A DNA stretch of 64,000 nucleotides, from contig NZ_JBHTCM010000006.1 of the NCBI RefSeq assembly GCF_042665545.1, forward strand, positions 209,748 through 273,747, read 5' to 3'. The notes below the pieces were generated by a model that made no database searches, was not told the origin of the DNA, and was given only the letters and a program-made list of their open reading frames with translations. Shown in pieces: positions 25,233 through 33,476 of this stretch. The translations under genes were made by a program, and so were the position numbers. Position 1 is the first letter of the stretch, and every line of letters starts with the position of its first letter. The DNA comes from Rhodocista pekingensis (GTDB lineage Bacteria; Pseudomonadota; Alphaproteobacteria; Azospirillales; Azospirillaceae).

Positions 25233-26561
25233 TCAGGGACCGCCGGGGGCGCCGGCCCCTTGCAGCAGGGCCGAGAAGCCGGCGTGCAGGGCCGTGTCCT
25301 CCAGCACGAAGAACAGGCCGCCGCGGCCGTTCTGGCTGCTGCCGCAGTTCCCGGACAGGGCGCCCTGCTGGTTCATGTCGCCGAAGACGGTGACGGGCCG
25401 CGCCGGGTCGGTGGAAACGCCGATCTTGGCGTGGTTGAAGTCCGCGCCCTCGCCGCCCTTCAGGCCCAGCACGGTCTGTCCCCAGGTGCCGGTGGTGGCG
25501 ATCTCCACCGCGCCGGGCGTGCCCAGCCCGTCCGCCCAGCAGGCGGGGGCGCCGGCCGGGGCACTGGGGATCTCCGGTTCCGCCCACCAGGACGCCACCC
25601 GCAGCGGCACCCCGCCCAGGGTGGCGGAGACGAGCTGCCAGGGCGGCACATGCAGGGCCGACGGCTTGGAGATCAGCCGCACCCCGCCGGACAGCCTGTC
25701 GTCGGTGACGGCGGTGCCGGCGACCGTGCGGCCCAGGGACTGCACCAGGGCCTGGATGTCGGCCGGGCCGCCGTTGCGCACGATCTGGGGATTGCCGGGA
25801 TCGGTCACGACGCTGGCATTCGCCAGCGCCTTCAGCACCACGGCCACGTCGCCCGGCCCCAGCGCCAGGGCGAAGAAGTGCTGGCTGACCTCCACATCGT
25901 CGTCCTTGATGCAGCCCAGGCTGTTGCCGTCGCCCTGGCGCGGGGTCGCGCTGCTGCCGGCGGCGGGCCAGGAAGGGGTGCTGACCTGGAGCACGACCCC
26001 CTGTCCCTGGTCGTTCCAGGCCAGCATCCCCTTGGCATGACCCCAGGGCGCCCCGCAGGAACCGTCGCAGCCGCGGATCGCCGGGGCATCGTAGAACTGG
26101 TCGTTCCAGATCACGTAATAGGCCCCGCCACCGTCATAGACCTGCCCGAAGGTGGCGCCCAGCGGATCGGCCGTGTCGTCGCCCAGGCAGTCGGCCCCCA
26201 TGCCCAGCGGCGGGCCGCCGGCGGCGGTGAAAAGGTACTGCTGGCTGAACAGCCGGTAATCCTGCACCGTCCCGCCGAACGGACAGCGGCGCTGTGCGGC
26301 GCCCGCGCAGTGCGGGAAGCTGGCGGCGTTGAACTTGAACGCCACCCACCAGGGCACCGGCCGGTCGGCAGCCAGCAGCGGCGCCGGTGCCGGCGGCAGG
26401 GCATCGGACGCCGGGGGAGACGGTGGGGGAGACGGCGGGGGCGGGGTGTTGTCCTGCGCACGGGTCGCACCCGGCATGCAGACGACGAGGGACAGCAGGA
26501 CCGGCACGACACACAACCCGCGACCGCCCGCCGGTATCCGCATCCGCCCCACGGTCCCCAT
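25233..26561 (-). CDS. Secreted DNase II-like (phospholipase D-fold) protein
   Basis: A 442-residue protein with a signal peptide (about 1-36, GATRA-Q) and a proline-rich linker (39-62). The mature part starts PVPWWVAFKFN, the entry of DNase II ('P-DWWV-YK'). Both family HxK motifs are present: GHAKGML (His175, Lys177) and FNHAKIGVS (His377, Lys379). The C-terminal 'GDMNQQ' with 'NGRGGLFFV' matches the family 'GD-NR...RGG' block. DNase II cleaves DNA without metal at acid pH and is best known from animals, with scattered bacterial homologues. Several cysteines suggest disulfides in an exported protein. The ATG has GGGAGGA four bases upstream. A role in taking up or degrading external DNA, or in competition, is inference. 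Confidence 0.8.
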   Translation of the reverse strand: MGTVGRMRIPAGGRGLCVVPVLLSLVVCMPGATRAQDNTPPPPSPPPSPPASDALPPAPAPLLAADRPVPWWVAFKFNAASFPHCAGAAQRRCPFGGTVQDYRLFSQQYLFTAAGGPPLGMGADCLGDDTADPLGATFGQVYDGGGAYYVIWNDQFYDAPAIRGCDGSCGAPWGHAKGMLAWNDQGQGVVLQVSTPSWPAAGSSATPRQGDGNSLGCIKDDDVEVSQHFFALALGPGDVAVVLKALANASVVTDPGNPQIVRNGGPADIQALVQSLGRTVAGTAVTDDRLSGGVRLISKPSALHVPPWQLVSATLGGVPLRVASWWAEPEIPSAPAGAPACWADGLGTPGAVEIATTGTWGQTVLGLKGGEGADFNHAKIGVSTDPARPVTVFGDMNQQGALSGNCGSSQNGRGGLFFVLEDTALHAGFSALLQGAGAPGGP

Positions 26562-26715
26562 GCGATCCTCCCTTTGTTCAATCATAGATAGGCTTTGATC
26601 ATACTCCATCGGATGCTCTCGGGAAATGGTGCCGGAAGCGGCCGGGCACCCGGCCCTTGACCTCTTCCCGCCCCATCGGCTTGATGGCCGCGCTTCCCGA
26701 GATCGGAGCCGTTCC

Positions 26716-27960
26716 ATGTCGTCCAAGGTTTCGCCGCTGGCGCCCGCTTCCTTTCCGCAGCTTCCCCCCGTGGCGGGGGTCCGTCTGGCCGCCGGGCGAT
26801 GTGGCATCCGCTACAAGACCCCGCGGGACGAGACCATGGTCGCCCTGTTCGAGCCGGGCACGACCGTGGCCGGCGTGCTGACCCGCTCGCTGACGGCGTC
26901 GGCGCCGGTCCATCGCTGCCGGCGCTCGCTGGCCGGCGGCAGCATCCGGGCGCTGGTGGTCAATGCCGGCAACTCCAACGCCTTCACCGGCAAGGCCGGG
27001 GAGGCGTTCGTGGATGCCACCGTCGCGGCGGCGGCGCAGCTTGCGGGCTGCGACCCGTCGGAGGTGTTCACCGCCTCCACCGGCGTGATCGGCCAGCCCA
27101 TGCCGGCCGACCTGATCGCCCGCCACCTGCCGGCGATCTGGCCGTCCCTGGGGCCGGCCCAGGGGGCCGCCTGGGAGACGGCGGCCCGCGCCATCATGAC
27201 GACGGACACCTTCCCCAAGGGCGCCTTCGCGGTGGCGGAGATCGACGGGGTGCCGGTGACCGTGGCCGGCTTCGCCAAGGGCAGCGGCATGATCGCGCCC
27301 GACATGGCGACCATGCTGGGCTTCCTCTTCACCGACGCGGCCATCGCCCCGGCGGCGTTGCAGCGCCTGCTGACGCGGGCGACGGAGCGGAGCTTCAATT
27401 CCATCACGGTGGACGGCGACACCTCCACCTCCGACACGGTGATCCTGGCCGCCACCGGCAAGGCCGGCCATGCCCCGGTGGCCGAGGCCAGCGACCCGCG
27501 CCTGGACGGCTTCCGCGCCGCGCTGGAGGCGGTCTGCCTCGATCTCGCGCAGCAGATCGTGCGCGATGGCGAGGGCGCGACCAAGTTCGTCACCCTGCGC
27601 GTCACCGGGGCGGAGAGCCATGCGGCGGCGAAGCGGGTGGCCCTGACGGTGGCCAACTCGCCGCTGGTGAAGACCGCCGTGGCCGGCGAGGACGCCAACT
27701 GGGGCCGCATCGTCGCCGCCGTCGGCCGCGCCGGCGAACGGGCCGAGCGCGACCGGCTGGTCATCGCCATCGGCGGCGTTCCGATCTGCCGCGACGGCAT
27801 GGAGGTGCCCGGCTACGACGAGGCTCCGGTCGCCGCCCACATGAAGGGCACGGAGATCGAGATCGACATCGACCTGGGCGTCGGCCAGGGCGAGGCCCAG
27901 GTCTGGACCTGCGACCTGACGCACGGCTACATCGACATCAACGGCAGCTACCGGAGCTGA
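26716..27960 (+). CDS. argJ: Bifunctional glutamate N-acetyltransferase / N-acetylglutamate synthase
   Basis: Recycles the acetyl group from N-acetylornithine to glutamate and can also use acetyl-CoA, so it serves both the first and fifth steps of arginine synthesis. The 414-residue precursor cleaves itself into alpha and beta chains before the Thr of MATML: the signature 'KGSGMIAPDMATMLGF' is present. 'VVNAGNSNAFTGKAG' and 'TASTGVIG' form the oxyanion and active-site regions. The start at MSSKVSPLAP was chosen because the upstream frame has no conserved sequence. It heads a set with a GNAT gene and mutT. Confidence 0.95.
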   Translation: MSSKVSPLAPASFPQLPPVAGVRLAAGRCGIRYKTPRDETMVALFEPGTTVAGVLTRSLTASAPVHRCRRSLAGGSIRALVVNAGNSNAFTGKAGEAFVDATVAAAAQLAGCDPSEVFTASTGVIGQPMPADLIARHLPAIWPSLGPAQGAAWETAARAIMTTDTFPKGAFAVAEIDGVPVTVAGFAKGSGMIAPDMATMLGFLFTDAAIAPAALQRLLTRATERSFNSITVDGDTSTSDTVILAATGKAGHAPVAEASDPRLDGFRAALEAVCLDLAQQIVRDGEGATKFVTLRVTGAESHAAAKRVALTVANSPLVKTAVAGEDANWGRIVAAVGRAGERAERDRLVIAIGGVPICRDGMEVPGYDEAPVAAHMKGTEIEIDIDLGVGQGEAQVWTCDLTHGYIDINGSYRS

Positions 27961-27964
27961 CGGC

Positions 27965-28564
27965 GTGGCCGCGCCCGGCCCTTCGGACAGGGACCCGCCC
28001 CGCGGGCATGCCGGCGTGCTGGAGACGGCGCGGCTGTCGCTGCGGCCGCTCGTCGAGGCGGACCTGCCGGCGCTGATCGACGGCGTCGGCCGCTGGGAGG
28101 TGGCGCGCTGGCTGATCCGGGTGCCGCACCCCTACGGGGAGGCCGAGGCCCGCGCCTGGCTGCGCGTCTGCACCACCGCGGCCGCGGGCGGGACGCTGCT
28201 GCACCGGGTGGCGCTGCCGCGCGGGGGCGACCGCATCGTCGGCGCCGCCAGTCTGATCCGCAGCCGGGCCGACGCGCCGGAGGCCGAACTGGGCTACTGG
28301 CTGGCGCCGGAGGTCTGGGGCCGCGGCTACGGCACGGAGATGGCCTCGGCCCTTGTCGCTGCCGGCTTCCGCGACCTCGGCCTGAGCGTGGTGCGGGCGG
28401 CGGCGGAACCGGGCAACACCGCCTCCAACCGGGTGCTGGCCAAGGCGGGGCTGACCCTGGAGCGGGTCGATCCGGCGCACGACCGCGGGCTGCGCGGCCC
28501 GCCGGGGCCGGCCAATCTGTGGCGGATCACGCGGACGGAATGGGAGAGCGGGCATGGCGGCTGA
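27965..28564 (+). CDS. GNAT acetyltransferase, RimJ/RimL type
   Basis: A 199-residue GNAT-family protein starting at a GTG five bases after argJ. It has the RimJ/RimL layout: 'LETARLSLRPLVEADLPALI' at the front, 'ELGYWLAPEVWGRGYGTEMA' as the acetyl-CoA-binding motif (R-G-x-G-T), then 'VRAAAEPGNTASNRVLAKAG' near the end. The substrate cannot be read from the sequence; ribosomal proteins, aminoglycosides and small amines are all possible. It overlaps mutT by 11 bases, so argJ, this gene and mutT are likely one transcript. Confidence 0.85.
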   Translation: MAAPGPSDRDPPRGHAGVLETARLSLRPLVEADLPALIDGVGRWEVARWLIRVPHPYGEAEARAWLRVCTTAAAGGTLLHRVALPRGGDRIVGAASLIRSRADAPEAELGYWLAPEVWGRGYGTEMASALVAAGFRDLGLSVVRAAAEPGNTASNRVLAKAGLTLERVDPAHDRGLRGPPGPANLWRITRTEWESGHGG

Positions 28565-29009
28565 GGGCGATACCCCCTGCTGGCAGGAGGAGGTGCGGTC
28601 GCTGCCGCCGGTGCGGACGGTGCTGGTCGTCGCCGCCGCCCTGGTGGATGTGGACGGCCGCGTGCTGCTGGCCCAGCGCCCGCCCGGCAAGTCGCTCGCC
28701 GGGCTCTGGGAGTTTCCCGGCGGCAAGGTGCACGAGGGCGAGACGCCGGAGCAGGCCCTGGTCCGCGAGCTGCGGGAGGAGCTGGGCATCGACACGGCGT
28801 CGAGCTGCCTCGCCCCGCTGACCTTCGCCAGCCACCGCTACGACAGCTTCCACCTGCTGATGCCGCTCTATGCCTGCCGCGTCTGGAAGGGCGAGCCGAC
28901 GCCGCAGGAGGGGCAGGCGCTGGCCTGGGTGCGGCCGGCGCGGATGCGCGACTATCCGATGCCGCCGGCCGACCTGCCGCTGGTGGCGATGCTGCGCGAC
29001 CTGCTGTAG
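28554..29009 (+). CDS. mutT: 8-oxo-dGTP diphosphatase MutT
   Basis: Hydrolyses oxidised dGTP so that it is not built into DNA. The 151-residue protein has a full Nudix box at 56-79: GGKVHEGE, then a seven-residue gap and RELREELG. 'VLLAQRPPGKSLAGLWEFPG' before the box is typical of MutT proper. It overlaps the upstream GNAT gene and follows argJ, the usual order in related genomes. Confidence 0.92.
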   Translation: MAAEGDTPCWQEEVRSLPPVRTVLVVAAALVDVDGRVLLAQRPPGKSLAGLWEFPGGKVHEGETPEQALVRELREELGIDTASSCLAPLTFASHRYDSFHLLMPLYACRVWKGEPTPQEGQALAWVRPARMRDYPMPPADLPLVAMLRDLL

Positions 29010-29053
29010 CGCGGCTCCGGCGGTAGCGCCGCCCTTGCCGTAGTGCGGCCCCG

Positions 29054-29983
29054 TCAGGTCCCGTCCGGCCTGACGCCGGTGCCGATCTCCTCCGTGCGCA
29101 GGGCGTCGGCCAGCCGGGCGTCGGCGCTGCCGCGGCGGGCCGGCTGCTGCTGCACGCCCGGATCGGGCGCCCAGCCGGCCAGATACAGCACCTGGAAGGT
29201 CGCCGGCACGGTGCCGTCCGGCTCCCGGAACAGCTCGCCGTAGCGGTCCAACGCGCGCGCCAGCACGGCCGGCCGGGTCGGCCGCTTCAGCCGGTCCAGC
29301 ACCGCGTTCGTCTCGCCCATGCCGCGCAGGTCGCGGATCAGGCGCAGCGGGTCCGGGTAGGAGACCGTCAGCGTGTCGCTGTCCGCCACCGGCAGGGCGA
29401 AGCCGGCCCGCTGCAACAGGCCGGCGGCGTCGCGCAGCCCGGCCATGGGGCTGACCCGCGGGCTGACGCCGCCCGCCGTCTCGGCCTCCGCCTCCAGCAG
29501 CGCCCGGCGCAGCTCGATCAGCGTGTCGCCGCCCAGCATGGCCGCCAGGAACAGCCCGTCCGGCCGCAGGGCGCGGCGGATCTGGAGGAAGGCGCCGGGC
29601 AGGTCGTTGACCCAGTGCAGGGACAGGTTGCTGACCACCAGATCCAGGCTGGCCGGGGCCAGCGGCAGGAACTCCTCGTCCGCGGCCAGGGCGGGGCCGC
29701 CCGTCCGCGTTGCCGCCAGCCGCGCCATGGCGGGCGACAGATCGGCATGGATGATCGTTTCGATACCGGAACGGCCCTTCAGGACCGGGGCCATTTCGCC
29801 GCCGTGACAGCCCAGGTCCAGGACCAGCGGGAACTGCCGGCGCAGCCCGTCCAGCCGTTCGGCCAGACGCTGCGCCACCTCCGTCAGCAGGAAGTCGTGC
29901 AGGCCCAGGCCGGGGGCCGCCCGGTCCCGGTGCCGGCGGACGATCCGCCGGTCGAACACGGTCATCGTATCGGCGTCGGGCAT
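29054..29983 (-). CDS. SAM-dependent methyltransferase-fold protein, BioC/NDUFAF5-like
   Basis: A 309-residue class I methyltransferase-fold protein. Motif I is 'VLDLGCHGGEMAPVLKG' near 53-69, followed by 'HADLSP', 'LDLVVSNLSLHWVNDLPGAF' and 'ALRPDGLFLAAMLGGDTLIE'. This matches the alphaproteobacterial family related to BioC and to mitochondrial NDUFAF5, a complex I assembly factor that hydroxylates an arginine. The opening 'TVFDRRIVRRHRDRAA' is typical of that family. It is divergent from comF, its usual neighbour. Whether it acts on complex I or another target cannot be told. Confidence 0.82.
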   Translation of the reverse strand: MPDADTMTVFDRRIVRRHRDRAAPGLGLHDFLLTEVAQRLAERLDGLRRQFPLVLDLGCHGGEMAPVLKGRSGIETIIHADLSPAMARLAATRTGGPALAADEEFLPLAPASLDLVVSNLSLHWVNDLPGAFLQIRRALRPDGLFLAAMLGGDTLIELRRALLEAEAETAGGVSPRVSPMAGLRDAAGLLQRAGFALPVADSDTLTVSYPDPLRLIRDLRGMGETNAVLDRLKRPTRPAVLARALDRYGELFREPDGTVPATFQVLYLAGWAPDPGVQQQPARRGSADARLADALRTEEIGTGVRPDGT

Positions 29984-30001
29984 CCTCGGCGTCTCCTTAC
30001 T

Positions 30002-30087
30002 CTTCCGCGGCCGGACCCTCCCGCGGCCGGACCCTTCCGCGGCCGGCCGCCCCTCCCGCGGACTACCGCCCCTCCCGCGGTCTGCCG
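30002..30087. repeat. GC-rich tandem repeats in the methyltransferase-comF spacer
   Basis: Five degenerate units of about 15-18 bp built on C(T/C)CCGCGGCCGG or CCTCCCGCGG lie upstream of the methyltransferase gene. The unit changes along the array, from ...GCGGCCGGAC to ...CCCGCGGTCTG, suggesting slippage-type growth. No coding role is visible. Confidence 0.65.
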
Positions 30088-30227
30088 CCACGGTCCGGTT
30101 CCGCGGCGTTGGTATAACCGTCGGCGGCGCTGGACAACCCCCGCCACGGCCCGCGGCCGCTGTTTCCGCCGCCGGTGTCTGGTGGCACCGCTCGCCCCGG
30201 CCGGCGGCTTCCGCTACCCTGGGCGGC

Positions 30228-31019
30228 ATGAAGACCCTAGAGGATACGACCCAAGGGCGGCAATGGCGACAGGCGGTGCGCGCCTTGCGCGACTGGCGCG
30301 GCCGGGTGCTGAACCTGCTGCTGCCGCCGCGCTGCCTCGCCTGCGGGACGGATGTGGAGGCGCCGGGGACCCTCTGCCCGGCGTGCTGGAGCCGTGTCAC
30401 CTTCATCGGCCCGCCGCTCTGCGCCTGCTGCGGCCGGCCGTTCGACTACGCCGCGCCGGACCGCAGCCTCTGCGGGGCCTGTATCGCCGCCCCGCCGCGC
30501 TTCGACCGCTGCCGCTCCGCCCTGGTCTATGACGAGGGCAGCCGCGGTCTGGTCCTGGCCTTCAAGCATGCCGACCGCACCGACGTGGCCGAGGGCTTCG
30601 GCGCCTGGCTGGCGCGGGCCGGGGCGGAGCTGCTGGCGGATGCCGATCTGGTCGCGGCCGTGCCGCTGCACCGCTGGCGCCTGTTCGCCCGCCGCTACAA
30701 CCAGGCGGCGCTGCTGGCCCTGGCCGTGGCCCGGCGCTGCGGCCTGCCGGCCTGCCCCGACCTGCTGCTGCGCCGCCGCCGCACACCCAGCCAGGGCGGC
30801 CTCTCGCGCAGCGGTCGCGCCCGCAACGTCGCCGGTGCCTTCGCCGTGCGCGCGACCTGCCGTGAGCGGGTGCGCGGCGCCCGCATCGTGCTGCTGGACG
30901 ATGTCTTCACCACCGGCGCCACGGTGGAGGAATGCGCCCGCGTCCTGAAGCGCGCCGGCGCCGCCCGCGTGGACGTGCTGACGCTCGCCCGCGTGGTCAG
31001 GCCGGTGGACGTGTCGTGA
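30228..31019 (+). CDS. comF: ComF-family phosphoribosyltransferase-like protein
   Basis: A 263-residue ComF protein. An N-terminal zinc-finger-like region has paired cysteines (RCLACG, LCPACW, LCACCG, LCGAC), followed by a phosphoribosyltransferase fold with the PRPP motif 'VLLDDVFTTGAT' near the end. 'FKHADRTDVAEGF', 'AAVPLHRWRLFARRYNQA' and 'QGGLSRSGRARNVAGAF' are typical. ComF supports DNA uptake in naturally competent bacteria, while in alphaproteobacteria its role is less clear. The DNase II-like gene is 4 kb away. grxC, which normally follows, is here separated from it by a toxin-antitoxin pair. Confidence 0.9.
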   Translation: MKTLEDTTQGRQWRQAVRALRDWRGRVLNLLLPPRCLACGTDVEAPGTLCPACWSRVTFIGPPLCACCGRPFDYAAPDRSLCGACIAAPPRFDRCRSALVYDEGSRGLVLAFKHADRTDVAEGFGAWLARAGAELLADADLVAAVPLHRWRLFARRYNQAALLALAVARRCGLPACPDLLLRRRRTPSQGGLSRSGRARNVAGAFAVRATCRERVRGARIVLLDDVFTTGATVEECARVLKRAGAARVDVLTLARVVRPVDVS

Positions 31020-31036
31020 GGGGGCGCTTGTCGGGA

Positions 31037-31054
31037 AATAGCCTGGAGGCTATT
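31037..31054. promoter_or_regulatory. Perfect inverted repeat, likely toxin-antitoxin operator
   Basis: AATAGCC-TGGA-GGCTATT is a perfect 7-bp inverted repeat ending six bases before the toxin ATG. It contains the ribosome site (GGAGG, 31045-31049), so a bound protein or a hairpin would block translation as well as transcription. The downstream helix-turn-helix antitoxin is the natural candidate to bind it. Confidence 0.65.
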
Positions 31055-31059
31055 ATCGG

Positions 31060-31413
31060 ATGACGTGGACGGTTCTCTTTCACGATGATTTCGAGGCGGA
31101 AGTCCTTGCCCTGGATCGGGAGGTCAGGATCGCCCTTCTGGCATCGTCGAAGGTTCTGTCCCTCTACGGGCCGACCCTGGGGCGGCCCCTGGTGGATACG
31201 CTGTATGGATCGCGGTTCCCCAACATGAAGGAACTCCGGTTCGAGGCAGCCGGCGGTGTCTGGCGCGTCGCCTTCGCCTTCGATCCATCCCGGTCCGCCA
31301 TCCTGCTGGTGGCGGGGAACAAGCGGGGCCAGCCACAGGACCGTTTCTATGCCGGCCTGATCCGACGGGCCGATGATCGCTTTTCCCGGTATCTCACGGA
31401 CCGCAACACCTGA
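31060..31413 (+). CDS. RelE/HigB-type toxin, phage-derived Gp49-like (DUF891)
   Basis: A 117-residue protein of the Gp49-like/DUF891 group of the RelE/ParE superfamily. Visible blocks are 'RPLVDTLYGSRFPNMKELRF', 'GVWRVAFAFDPSRSAILLVA', then 'GNKRGQPQDRFYAGLIRRAD'. Proteins of this type cleave mRNA on the ribosome. Toxin first, antitoxin second is the HigBA gene order. The antitoxin gene begins 12 bases downstream. The pair interrupts the comF-grxC neighbourhood, so it was probably inserted by transfer. Confidence 0.88.
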   Translation: MTWTVLFHDDFEAEVLALDREVRIALLASSKVLSLYGPTLGRPLVDTLYGSRFPNMKELRFEAAGGVWRVAFAFDPSRSAILLVAGNKRGQPQDRFYAGLIRRADDRFSRYLTDRNT

Positions 31414-31424
31414 AAGGAGCGGAC

Positions 31425-31745
31425 ATGCCACGCACGCTGGACGAGGTCATGGCCGGACTGCCGGAGGAGGAGCGGGCCGCTGTCGATGCCAGGGCGCAGG
31501 AACTGATGGCCGATGTCGAGGGCCTGCAGGCCCTGCGCATTCTGGCCGAGCGCAGCCAGGCCGAGATAGCCCGCAACCTCGGGATCAGGCAGCCCTCGGT
31601 CCACCGGATCGAGCATCAGGCGGATCTCTATCTCTCGACGCTGCGCCGCTTCGTCGAGGCGGCGGGTGGTACCCTGGAACTGCGGGTGGAGCTTCCTGGC
31701 AAGGGCGTGGTCCGGCTGACGGGGCTGGGCGACCTCACGCCCTGA
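31425..31745 (+). CDS. HigA-type XRE antitoxin
   Basis: A 106-residue antitoxin. The N-terminus (MPRTLDEVMAGLPEEERAAV) is a helical toxin-binding section and the middle is a helix-turn-helix, 'ERSQAEIARNLGIRQPSVHR' at about 43-62. The C-terminus 'TLRRFVEAAGGTLELRVELP' matches the XRE antitoxins paired with DUF891 toxins. It probably neutralises the toxin encoded just upstream and represses the pair by binding the inverted repeat at 31037-31054. Confidence 0.88.
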   Translation: MPRTLDEVMAGLPEEERAAVDARAQELMADVEGLQALRILAERSQAEIARNLGIRQPSVHRIEHQADLYLSTLRRFVEAAGGTLELRVELPGKGVVRLTGLGDLTP

Positions 31746-31855
31746 CGGGCCAGCCCTGACGCCGCCCCGCCCGCACCGGGCCTGCCCGGCAGGGGTTGGC
31801 GGGGCGGGGCAGGGCGGTCATAGTGGGGGTCCCGCCAACCGCACGCCGTCCCGCC

Positions 31856-32119
31856 ATGCCCAAGGTCGAGATCTACACCAGCCCCTTCTGCCCCTACTGC
31901 GTCCGCGCCAAGCGCCTGCTGGACGCCAAGGGCGTCGCCTATGAGGAGATCGACGTGATGGAGCAGCCCGGCCGCCGGTCGGAGATGACCCGGCGGGCCG
32001 ACGGCCGCACCACGGTGCCGCAGATCTTCGTGGACGGCCGCGGCCTGGGCGGCTGCGACGACATCCACGCCCTGGACCGGGAGGGGCGGCTCGACTCCCT
32101 CCTGGGCCTCGCCGGCTGA
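31856..32119 (+). CDS. grxC: Glutaredoxin 3
   Basis: An 87-residue dithiol glutaredoxin that reduces disulfides using glutathione. The active site is CPYC near residues 12-15 (TSPFCPYCVRAKRLL), followed by the 'TVPQIFVDGRGLGGCDDIHA' glutathione-binding region with cis-Pro and GGCDD. It belongs to the comF-grxC-nitrilase-DUF1178 set conserved in alphaproteobacteria. Confidence 0.95.
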   Translation: MPKVEIYTSPFCPYCVRAKRLLDAKGVAYEEIDVMEQPGRRSEMTRRADGRTTVPQIFVDGRGLGGCDDIHALDREGRLDSLLGLAG

Positions 32120-32222
32120 ACCCCGGGCCGTTCTTCCCGTTTTCCGTCGGAGCCGCCCCGCCCGGCCGCCGCGGTTCTGCCCGCCAGCGCAGGCGGGGCC
32201 TCAACGCAAGGACAGAAGGACC

Positions 32223-33047
32223 ATGACCGCAACCCTCCGTGCCGCCGTGGTACAGGTCAATGCCGGCCCCGGGATCGGCCCCAACCTGGAGGCGGCCGGC
32301 ACCCTGGTCCGCCGTGCCCGGGACGCCGGGGCGGAGCTGATCTGCCTGCCGGAGAACGTCGCCATGATGGTGCAGGGCCGGCAGAAGGTGCTGGCCCGCG
32401 CGAAGCCCGAGGCGGAGCATCCCGGCCTGCCCTTCTTCCAGGATCTGGCGCGGGAGACGGGGGCGTGGCTGATGACGGGGACGCTGGCCTGCCTGCTGGA
32501 GGACGGGCGCGTCGCCAACCGCGCCTTCGTGGTGGACCCGGCCGGCGTCGTCGTCGCCCGCTACGACAAGATCCACATGTTCGACGTGGACCTGCCGGGC
32601 GGCGAGAGCTACCGGGAGAGCGCCACCTACCGCCCGGGGGACCGCGCGGTCATTGCCCCCACCCCCTGGGGCGGGCTGGGGCTGACCATCTGCTACGATG
32701 TCCGCTTCGCCTATCTCTTCCGCGCCCTGGCCCAGGGCGGGGCGCGGCTGATCACGGTGCCGGCCGCCTTCACCGTGCCCACGGGCCGCGCCCACTGGCA
32801 TGTTCTCCTGCGCGCCCGCGCCATCGAGACCGGCGCCTTCGTGCTGGCCCCGGCGCAGACCGGCAGCCATGACGAGGGCCGCCGCACCTACGGCCACGCC
32901 CTGATCGTGGGGCCCTGGGGGGAGGTGCTGGCCGATGCGGGGGAGGAGCCGGGCTTCGCCGTCGCCGATCTCGACCTTGCCGAGGTGGACGAGGCGCGGC
33001 GCATGGTGCCCGCACTCGGCCACGACCGCGGCTTCCAGGGGCCCTGA
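32223..33047 (+). CDS. Carbon-nitrogen hydrolase (Nit1/Nit2 group)
   Basis: A 274-residue nitrilase-superfamily hydrolase with the catalytic triad Glu44 (LPENVA), Lys116 (RYDKIHMFD) and Cys157 (ICYDVRFAYL). The 'KIHMFDVDLP' and 'CYDVRF' blocks are those of the Nit group, which includes deaminated-glutathione amidase. Placement beside glutaredoxin supports a glutathione-repair role, though the substrate is not proven. It normally leads straight into DUF1178, but here a two-component system lies between. Confidence 0.9.
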   Translation: MTATLRAAVVQVNAGPGIGPNLEAAGTLVRRARDAGAELICLPENVAMMVQGRQKVLARAKPEAEHPGLPFFQDLARETGAWLMTGTLACLLEDGRVANRAFVVDPAGVVVARYDKIHMFDVDLPGGESYRESATYRPGDRAVIAPTPWGGLGLTICYDVRFAYLFRALAQGGARLITVPAAFTVPTGRAHWHVLLRARAIETGAFVLAPAQTGSHDEGRRTYGHALIVGPWGEVLADAGEEPGFAVADLDLAEVDEARRMVPALGHDRGFQGP

Positions 33048-33059
33048 ACCCGGCCGTTC

Positions 33060-33476
33060 CTAGCCGCCCAGCAGCCCCTTCAGGGTGCGCAGCAGCGCCT
33101 CGGGGTCCAGCGGCTTGGTCATCACCGCCGTGTGCGGTCCGACCAGGGCGGCGGCCTCGTCGTCGCTGGACAGGAAGCCCGTGACCACCACCACCGGCAG
33201 TTCCGGCTGCGGCCCGCGCAGGGCCTGGATCAGCTCCCGCCCGCCCAGCCGGGGCATGCGCATGTCGGTGACCACCACGTCGGCCGCGTCGCGGGCGTGG
33301 GCGTCCAGCGCCTGCCGCCCGTCGAAGGCGGTGGTGACGCGGAAGCCCCGGCGCTCCAGGAAACGCTCCAGCGCCATGGTGGCGACGACCTCGTCGTCCA
33401 CCACCAGGATATGCGGCGCCGTGGCGCCGTCCGTGGTGGCGGCGCTGCCGCCGGTCATGCTGTCGATTCCGATCAT
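33060..33476 (-). CDS. Single-domain response regulator
   Basis: A 138-residue receiver with no output domain. Acidic pocket Asp27-Asp28, phosphoacceptor Asp71 (VVVTDMRMP), switch Thr99 and Lys121 (TKPLDP) are all present. The start codon overlaps the stop of the upstream kinase (ATGA), so the two are translated together and form a cognate pair. With no DNA-binding domain, it must act through protein contacts or pass phosphate onward. An alternative start lies six codons later (33458). Confidence 0.92.
   Translation of the reverse strand: MIGIDSMTGGSAATTDGATAPHILVVDDEVVATMALERFLERRGFRVTTAFDGRQALDAHARDAADVVVTDMRMPRLGGRELIQALRGPQPELPVVVVTGFLSSDDEAAALVGPHTAVMTKPLDPEALLRTLKGLLGG

Noticed and set aside
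31764..31805. GCCCCGCC/GGCGGGGC stem between the antitoxin and grxC as terminator
   Set aside because: The loop is 26 bases and no T-run follows, so termination is not supported.
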